Part shown: piece after piece, positions 23,815 through 29,063 of the stretch | Position numbering within the stretch: the first letter of the stretch is position 1 | Layout: each line of letters starts with the position of its first letter | Assembly: GCA_002398105.1 (NCBI GenBank) | Contig: DHCD01000098.1 | Location: forward strand, 14,889 to 43,951 | Direction: 5' to 3' | DNA from: Syntrophomonas sp. UBA4911 | Lineage (GTDB): Bacteria; Bacillota; Syntrophomonadia; Syntrophomonadales; Syntrophomonadaceae | DNA length: 29,063 nucleotides | Notes under the pieces: model-generated | The model's input: the letters and a program-made list of their open reading frames with translations, nothing else | The model's database searches: none | What the model was told of the DNA's origin: nothing | Position numbers and translations under genes: made by a program

Positions 23815-23865
23815 TCGATTAGGCCCTGTGGCAACCGACGCCAATAGGATAAGGAGTAATAGCTA

Positions 23866-25464
23866 ATGAACAGAACAGAGAATGCTTTGCGGTTGCTTTC
23901 CGACTATTTAAAACAAAGCGCCCGCAATTACCCGGATAAGACTGCTTTTGTCTATAATAAACAGCGCATCAGCTATCGGGAATTTGACCACAAGGTGGAA
24001 ATACTGGCCCGCTATCTGCTCAAAATGGGAGTACAGAAACAGGAGCGCATAGCTTATCTGTTCGAGACCCAGCCTGAGTTTTTCTACCTGCTGATGGCGG
24101 CCTCCCGCATCGGGGCCATAGCAGTCGGCCTGGGCATTAAATTAATGCCGCCGGAACTGGAATACATCATTGAGAACGCCGAAACCGATTATGTATTTGT
24201 AGCCGGGGGGGACAAGCCCTATCTGGGCCGGCTGGAAAAGATCATTGATAATTGCCGCGGAATCAAGCAGGTTTATGTGACCGGGGAAAAGATTGCGGCG
24301 GCGAAATTCGCTCTTTTCGAGGATATTTTTAATGAATCATATCCTGATTATGAAGCGGTTTTGAGCGAACGCGAAGCTCAGGTGGCTGCCGACGATGGCC
24401 TGGTGATGGTCTATACTTCCGGAACTACCGGCTATCCCAAGGGTGCGCTTTTAACTCATCGCAATATAATTCATTCCAGCCTGATTGAGGCTCATCAATT
24501 CAAGAGCAGTCCGGATGACGTATGGCTGGACAATATGCCGGTCAATCATGTGGGAGGCATTATAGTATCAGGCACCACACCTTTGATTACGGCTTCCACC
24601 ATAGTACTGCAGGGCATTTTCAGCCCCAGGAATACCTTGGAACTCATCCAGACGGAAAAGGTGACCGTATGGGGGCTGGTGCCCACCATGTTTGCGATGG
24701 TGCTTAACCTGCCCGACTATGACGACTATGACAAATCTTCGATAAGGAGCGCCCATTTCGGCGCTTCCATGGCTCCCAAGCATATTCTGGAAAAAATATG
24801 TTCCACCATGACCCCCAATGTCTATAACTGCCTGGGTATGACCGAAGGCGCGGGCATAATCACCTATACCCCCAAGGGTCTGGATGTGGACATGATGAGT
24901 AAAAGCCTGGGCCGAGTCATTCCCGAACTGGAATGGAAACTGGTCGATGATGGCAGAAAAACGGTAGGGCGCGGGGAAGTGGGGGAATGCGCTTTGCGGG
25001 GCAGCACCATCATCAAAGAATACTACCGCCGCCCCCGGGCCAATGACGAGGCTTTCGATGCCGAAGGCTGGTTTTATACCGGAGATATGTTCTATGAGGA
25101 TGAAAACGGGCTGCTGATTCTGATGGGGCGCAAGAAAGAGATGTTTATAACCGGGGGTGAAAATGTCTATACGGTCGAAGTGGAAGCGGTTATAAGCGCC
25201 TATGACAAGGTGGAGTCAGTGGCGGTGATACCCGTCCATGATGATATTTACGGGGAGATCGGTTATGCCTTTATCATACCCAAAACGGGCTGTGTAATAG
25301 ATGAAGCCCACCTGCAGGCTTATTTAAAAAGGAAATTGGCCAAATATAAAATACCGAAAAAATTTATATTCAGAAGCCAACTGCCTTTAACCCCTTCCGG
25401 GAAAATAGCCAAGAAGCTTTTAAAGCAGGAATTTGCTGAGATTTCAGATGCAGATGAGATCTGA
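23866..25464 (+). CDS. AMP-forming acyl-CoA synthetase
   Basis: Activates a carboxylic acid to its acyl-CoA with ATP, releasing AMP and PPi. The 532-residue protein has the AMP-binding P-loop TSGTTGYPKG (residues 184-193), CLGMTEG, GWFYTGD, GRKKEMFITGGENVY and the C-terminal catalytic lysine region PLTPSGKIAKK. It resembles medium/long-chain or aromatic acid ligases of the FadD/CaiC type; the acid is not determined. Ribosome site AAGGAG, ATG start. It is last in the CoA-linked gene run. Together with the CoA-transferase it gives the pathway two ways to enter the CoA pool, one paid by ATP and one by exchange. AMP and PPi from this step would be handled by enzymes such as the Adk and pyrophosphatase at the window's start. 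Confidence 0.94.
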   Translation: MNRTENALRLLSDYLKQSARNYPDKTAFVYNKQRISYREFDHKVEILARYLLKMGVQKQERIAYLFETQPEFFYLLMAASRIGAIAVGLGIKLMPPELEYIIENAETDYVFVAGGDKPYLGRLEKIIDNCRGIKQVYVTGEKIAAAKFALFEDIFNESYPDYEAVLSEREAQVAADDGLVMVYTSGTTGYPKGALLTHRNIIHSSLIEAHQFKSSPDDVWLDNMPVNHVGGIIVSGTTPLITASTIVLQGIFSPRNTLELIQTEKVTVWGLVPTMFAMVLNLPDYDDYDKSSIRSAHFGASMAPKHILEKICSTMTPNVYNCLGMTEGAGIITYTPKGLDVDMMSKSLGRVIPELEWKLVDDGRKTVGRGEVGECALRGSTIIKEYYRRPRANDEAFDAEGWFYTGDMFYEDENGLLILMGRKKEMFITGGENVYTVEVEAVISAYDKVESVAVIPVHDDIYGEIGYAFIIPKTGCVIDEAHLQAYLKRKLAKYKIPKKFIFRSQLPLTPSGKIAKKLLKQEFAEISDADEI

Positions 25465-25716
25465 AGTGAGCCGCCCCGGTTCCCTGAAAACCTATTGGCC
25501 GGGGTATAATCGCCAGGGCCGATTGGCTTGGCTGCATTATCCCCAGATTCAGGGACGGCTGAATCCGGCAGCAATTTATCCTTATGAACTGATAATGACT
25601 TGATCATAAGGACGGAGGAAGTCTGTGCCTGATGCCAGAATGGCCCGGTTAGGTGTCTCGACCAACTTGGGCCGTTCTTTTTACCGGAATCCATAAAATT
25701 GGGGGAGGAGTTTTTA
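25465..25716 (+). promoter_or_regulatory. Structured leader upstream of the GntP-type permease
   Basis: A 252-base non-coding stretch. A TATAAT (25505-25510) with a weak -35 is followed by three successive hairpins: GATTCAG/CTGAATC (25546-25565), CCTTATG/CATAAGG (25580-25611) and the terminator at 25637-25682. This resembles a riboswitch or other attenuated leader, but I could not match it to a T-box (no TGGNACC), TPP, SAM, glycine, lysine or guanidine class by eye. Confidence 0.4.
25637..25682 (+). terminator. Intrinsic terminator or attenuator immediately before the permease
   Basis: AGAATGGCCC pairs with GGGCCGTTCT over 10 bp (one T-G pair) and runs into TTCTTTTT. Only about 21 bases separate the T-tract from the permease ribosome site, too few for a promoter, so permease transcripts must cross it. 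It may also serve to end the upstream CoA operon. Confidence 0.85.
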
Positions 25717-27030
25717 TTGGAATGGTTAGGCCCGATGGGAATTATTATAGGGATTATTTTATTGATTGCGGCGGCTTATAAAGGTGTAAATATCATTGTC
25801 ATTGCGCCCCTAGCGGCTTCCATCATTATTTTAACCAATGGCATGGACCTGAAAGCCACCCTGTTTGGTCTGCAGAAATCTTATATGTCCGGCCTGGGAG
25901 GATTTATTATCGGCTACTTCATAATATTTGCCCTGGGAGCCATATTAGGCAAGTATTTGGAGGACAGTAAGGCGACGTTTACTATCGCGAACCGTATTCT
26001 GCAAATTACCGGCAAAAATAATGCCTATGCCGTAATGATTGCCATCATGGTTGTGGGCGCTGTTTTGAGCTACGGGGGAATAAGTGTGTTTATAGTCGTT
26101 TTCACCCTGGCGCCGCTGGCTCGTCCCCTTTTTAAAGAGTTGAATATCGCCTGGCACCTTTTTATCGCCGCCTTATTTGCCGGTGTGGGCACTTTTACAA
26201 TGACCATGCTGCCCGGTACTCCCGCTATTCAAAATGTCATACCCACCCAGCTGGGGACGACCCTTACCGCCGCTCCCTTAATGAGTATAGTCTGCTCAAT
26301 CGTTATAATCGTTTTCTCGCTTTTTTATATAAAAAGGCAATTGGCGCTTTCGGCTGCAGCCGGGGAAGGGTATGAAAAGGTAGGCATAGAAAATGATGCG
26401 GAAGTTAAGCCTGATGAATTGCCGCCGTTAATATTATCGATAACCCCTATGATTCTTCTCATCGCAATTATACTGATCGGCAGTATCCTTAAGATTTCCG
26501 ATATCATTATTCCGGCTTTGTTAACCGCGATTATCAGCGCCGCCGTTCTGCTCCGCCGATACCTGCCGCATCAGCTGGCTACCCTTAACGCAGGTGCGTT
26601 AAATGCCGTGGCCCCGGTATTTTTTACCGCTGCCGCGGTCGGAGTCGGGAATGTCGCCACTCTGGCGCCCGGGTTTAAAGTTATCCTGGATGCAATTGCC
26701 GGCCTGCCCGGAGGCCCTTTGGTTCAAATAAGCGCCGTCACCGGTTTGCTGGCCGTGGTTACCGCATCTCCTTCAGGAGCATTAGGAATCGTCATCCCCG
26801 CTTTTGGTCATACCTGGGTTGCCAGCGGGATTGCGCCTGAGGTGGTTCATCGCATTGCCGCCGTCGCTGCCGGCACCTTTGGCGCAATGCCTCATTGCGG
26901 AGTTATCTTCGGCGTAATGGCAGTTACCGGATTGAAGCACCGGGATGTTTTCCGCCATTTTTTCTGCCTCTGCTGTATCGGAGGGATTATAGCGTTAATT
27001 GCCGCGGTGCTGATGGCGATGCTCTATTGA
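25717..27030 (+). CDS. GntP-family permease
   Basis: A 437-residue membrane protein with about 12 hydrophobic segments, of the gluconate:H+ symporter (GntP) superfamily, which takes up hydroxyacids and ketoacids. Typical stretches are LGAILGKYLEDSKAT, GGISVFIVVFTLAPLARPLF, MLPGTPAIQNVIPTQLGTT, and GTFGAMPHCGVIFGVMAVTGLKH near the C-terminus. The TTG at 25717 is chosen because GGGGGAGGAG ends 6 bases before it; the TTG at 25699 lies ahead of that site. Placement behind the dehydratase/CoA genes suggests uptake of the 2-hydroxyacid or related acid used by the pathway, which is inference supported by the hydroxyacid bias of the family. Its leader carries a terminator. Confidence 0.9.
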   Translation: MEWLGPMGIIIGIILLIAAAYKGVNIIVIAPLAASIIILTNGMDLKATLFGLQKSYMSGLGGFIIGYFIIFALGAILGKYLEDSKATFTIANRILQITGKNNAYAVMIAIMVVGAVLSYGGISVFIVVFTLAPLARPLFKELNIAWHLFIAALFAGVGTFTMTMLPGTPAIQNVIPTQLGTTLTAAPLMSIVCSIVIIVFSLFYIKRQLALSAAAGEGYEKVGIENDAEVKPDELPPLILSITPMILLIAIILIGSILKISDIIIPALLTAIISAAVLLRRYLPHQLATLNAGALNAVAPVFFTAAAVGVGNVATLAPGFKVILDAIAGLPGGPLVQISAVTGLLAVVTASPSGALGIVIPAFGHTWVASGIAPEVVHRIAAVAAGTFGAMPHCGVIFGVMAVTGLKHRDVFRHFFCLCCIGGIIALIAAVLMAMLY

Positions 27031-27091
27031 TTGGGGTTTGGATAATATTTTGTCGAGGGCGGGAACGGAAACCGGTTGCTGATAATCTGAT

Positions 27092-27769
27092 TTATATGCC
27101 GGTAAGAACCAGCAGCATTAAGAGATAGTGACAGAGACTGCCGCCCAGGACAAACATATGAAAAACCTCGTGAAAGCCGAACCTGGGAAGATTGATCAAC
27201 GAACGTTTGCGCCCGTAGATGACAGCTCCTGCCGTATAGGACACTCCCCCCGCTATGAGCCATATCAGTCCGGCCGGGGGCAGAACCCGGGCCAGGGGAA
27301 CGATGGCTGCCACCACCAGCCAGCCCATGACAATATAAATACCGGTTGTCAGCCAGCGGGGCGCTCCAAAATAAAAAAAGGTCAAAAATATTCCCCCCAC
27401 CGCCAGAGCCCATATAGTAACCAGTAAGCCTATGCCCCACAATCCGGATAGGGCAATCAGGCAGAGGGGAGTATAGGTTCCCGCAATCAGGACATAAATC
27501 ATGGCGTGATCCAGTTTTCTTAAAATCAATATGCGATCGTCGTTCAGGTTAAGCCAGTGGTACAAAGTACTGGCCAGGTAGAGCAGCATCATGGTCGCCC
27601 CGAATACGGCAAAGGCTGAAGCATACAGGCCGCCGCCGCTGCGGTGGCCCTGTATAACCAGGAATATAGTGCCGATGACGGCAAGAATAAAGCCTACCAG
27701 ATGGCTGATGGCCGACACCGGATCCCGGGCCGACCAAATCGTGCGATATCCATTTTGATTGCGATTCAT
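27092..27769 (-). CDS. Hemolysin III / YqfA (PAQR-like) membrane protein
   Basis: A 225-residue protein with seven hydrophobic segments. PVSAISHLVGFILAVIG, DHAMIYVLIAGTYTPL and GFHEVFHMFVLGGSLCHY hold the histidines and acidic residues that in this superfamily form a membrane zinc site (putative hydrolase fold). The 'hemolysin' name is historical; in bacteria the role is thought to concern membrane lipid homeostasis. The start is ATG 27769, because AAGGTG lies 6 bases upstream; the GTG at 27778 is part of that site. It is convergent with the permease and divergent from the lipoprotein gene; no operon partner. Confidence 0.93.
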   Translation of the reverse strand: MNRNQNGYRTIWSARDPVSAISHLVGFILAVIGTIFLVIQGHRSGGGLYASAFAVFGATMMLLYLASTLYHWLNLNDDRILILRKLDHAMIYVLIAGTYTPLCLIALSGLWGIGLLVTIWALAVGGIFLTFFYFGAPRWLTTGIYIVMGWLVVAAIVPLARVLPPAGLIWLIAGGVSYTAGAVIYGRKRSLINLPRFGFHEVFHMFVLGGSLCHYLLMLLVLTGI

Positions 27770-27987
27770 TGCTAACACCTTCCAGAATTAATATTACAGC
27801 TAAAATCCGGATTTGCCTACCTGATGAATAAAACTTTAATGCTTTGGGGCATGACGGCAATGGCAAAAAGCATTATTATATAGGGAAACAGGTTGCAGAG
27901 TTGCCCGGCAGTTTTATAAACTTATGGGCGGATTGATGGCAGAAACTGTGGAAATTTAAGTTTATTGCTGAGGGGGATGGGGAAAAA

Positions 27988-28932
27988 ATGAAAAAGCTGC
28001 TTACTATTTTTATGATTATTATCAGCAGTCTGGCTTGGGCCGGCTGCAGTCAGAAGGAAGATGTCGCAACCCCGCCGGAGACTATAAATATCGGGGTTAT
28101 GCCCGATGTGGAGTCGATTCCTTTTATTATTGCGGAGAAAAACGGCTATTTTGCCCGGGAGGGGGTTAAGGTCAATATAGAGCATTTCAAAAGTGCCCAA
28201 GACCGGGACAGCGCCTTGCAGAGCGGGAAATTGGATGGAGTCATAACCGATATCGTGGCGGTGGTATTTGCCAACGAAGGCGGATTCGACCTCAGGATGA
28301 TCGCTAAAAACGACGGCAATATTGAATTATTGGCCGGCCCGGAGAGCGGAATCAAATCCGTGGAGGAAATTAAAGGCAAAGATATCGGCCTCTCCACCAA
28401 CACCATCATGGAGTACAGCCTGGATAAAATGCTGGCCGATGCTCAACTGGCCCCGGCGGATATCAATAAGGTCGCTGTTCCCCAGCTCCCGACCCGGCTG
28501 GAAATGCTGCAGGGGGGGAAAATTGATGCCGCTATCCTGCCCGAACCCCTGGCGGGCCTGGCGGTAAAAAATGGAGCTCTGGTCTTGAACAGCACCGACC
28601 GGATGGCTCATAAGGCCGGGGCCATAGCCTTTACCGGCAAGAGCCTGAAAGAGAATGCGGAAGCGATAAAAGCCGTTTTCAGGGCTTATAATGAAGGGGT
28701 GGCTTATCTTGCCCGGGAACCGGTGGCAGGCTATGCCGATTTTATTATTGAGACCCAGGGCTTTCCCCCCGACATAAAAGATTCCCTGCAGCTTCCGCAG
28801 TACAGCCAGGCCGAGTTGCCGGATGAAAAGATAGTGGCTCAGGTCGTGCAATGGATGCAGGCCAAAAAGCTTATCAAGGGCAGTTATGAATATAAGGACC
28901 TGGTCGATCAGACTGTTTTAATTAGAAAATAA
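27988..28932 (+). CDS. ABC transporter substrate-binding lipoprotein, NitT/TauT (ThiY-like) type
   Basis: A 314-residue extracytoplasmic binding protein. A signal peptide (MKKLLTIFMIIISSLAWA) is followed by AGCSQ, so Cys20 is the probable lipidated residue; Trp at -3 is unusual for a lipobox. The mature part begins with INIGVMPDVESIPFIIAEKNGYF, the SsuA/ThiY/NMT1-type opening, and continues with SALQSGKLDGVITD, GKDIGLSTNTIMEYSLDKML and GGKIDAAILPEPL. Family members bind alkylsulfonates, nitrate, thiamine pyrimidines or aromatics; the ligand here is unknown. The GGGGATGGGG upstream is an unusual but workable ribosome site. Permease and ATPase genes are not found in the remaining 130 bases, so it is either first in an operon cut by the window or an orphan. 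Confidence 0.92.
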   Translation: MKKLLTIFMIIISSLAWAGCSQKEDVATPPETINIGVMPDVESIPFIIAEKNGYFAREGVKVNIEHFKSAQDRDSALQSGKLDGVITDIVAVVFANEGGFDLRMIAKNDGNIELLAGPESGIKSVEEIKGKDIGLSTNTIMEYSLDKMLADAQLAPADINKVAVPQLPTRLEMLQGGKIDAAILPEPLAGLAVKNGALVLNSTDRMAHKAGAIAFTGKSLKENAEAIKAVFRAYNEGVAYLAREPVAGYADFIIETQGFPPDIKDSLQLPQYSQAELPDEKIVAQVVQWMQAKKLIKGSYEYKDLVDQTVLIRK

Positions 28933-29063
28933 CCACAGATTATCACTGATTAACACAGATTGAAACTTATAAAAAATCTGTTTGGATGGATAAATATGCA
29001 GGAGCCGTCAGACGTAGCCTGGCTGCAACACCCTGCAGACGCGAGACAAGCAGTTGGTGCTGC
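28933..29063. other. Downstream end of window, no gene seen
   Basis: The last 131 bases hold no open frame with a ribosome site and no clear terminator. A repeated CACAGATT at 28934 and 28955 is short and probably incidental. Confidence 0.5.

Noticed and set aside
23752..23845. TGGCAA strings as -24 boxes before the acyl-CoA synthetase
   Set aside because: None has GC at the required distance.
25465..25716. T-box leader upstream of the permease
   Set aside because: No TGGNACCGCG-type antiterminator sequence or specifier-loop landmarks seen.
1..29063. CRISPR arrays, tRNA or rRNA genes, insertion sequences, prophage genes
   Set aside because: No regularly spaced repeats, no tRNA-like cloverleaf noticed, and no transposase, integrase or phage proteins among the open frames.

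Overview
The window reads as chromosomal DNA from an anaerobic, low-oxygen-adapted Firmicute (Clostridia, perhaps close to the syntrophic Syntrophomonas/Pelotomaculum-type lineages). Reasons: strong AGGAGG-type ribosome sites, frequent TTG and GTG starts, an oxygen-sensitive 2-hydroxyacyl-CoA dehydratase with its activase, a zinc-LID adenylate kinase of the Gram-positive type, a membrane pyrophosphatase, three radical SAM enzymes and TenI in place of ThiE. The lineage is inference; no rRNA or tRNA is present.

Layout. 1-2821 (+): the end of a membrane pyrophosphatase gene, then adk. 2902-4191 (-): an NCS2-like permease. 4411-8130 (+): a thiazole-branch thiamine operon, thiS-thiF-thiG-thiH-tenI, driven by a perfect sigma-A promoter and preceded by an intrinsic terminator that sits between the promoter and thiS. 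8372-9751 (+): a stand-alone radical SAM protein with its own terminator. 10035-11797 (+): a radical SAM/SPASM enzyme followed by a 102-residue protein with six cysteines in a central 21-residue stretch and a clean terminator; this looks like an unclassified peptide-modification (RiPP-like) pair. 11999-13447 (-): a sodium:solute symporter.

13758-25464: a 2-hydroxyacyl-CoA module. On the minus strand lie a dehydratase activase (HadI-like), a YkvI-type transporter and a PAS/AAA+/HTH sigma-54 activator. On the plus strand lie HadB- and HadC-like dehydratase subunits, a class I CoA-transferase, a long-form (about 600 aa) acyl-CoA dehydrogenase and an acyl-CoA synthetase. The 566-bp divergent spacer carries a canonical -24/-12 promoter facing each way, so the activator probably controls both arms. 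A GntP-family permease follows behind a structured leader with a terminator. The logic resembles the C. difficile leucine-reduction (hadAIBC-acdB) pathway, but with a different kind of CoA-transferase and dehydrogenase and with no ETF or 2-hydroxyacid dehydrogenase here; the substrate is unknown.

27092-27769 (-): a hemolysin III/PAQR-like membrane protein. 27988-28932 (+): a NitT/TauT-type substrate-binding lipoprotein without its permease and ATPase in view. The last 130 bases show no gene.

Most interesting: the SPASM enzyme/Cys6 protein pair; the divergent sigma-54 control of a 2-hydroxyacyl-CoA pathway; and two short leaders (thiS and gntP-like) where an intrinsic terminator leaves no room for another promoter before the gene, implying attenuation by an unidentified signal.
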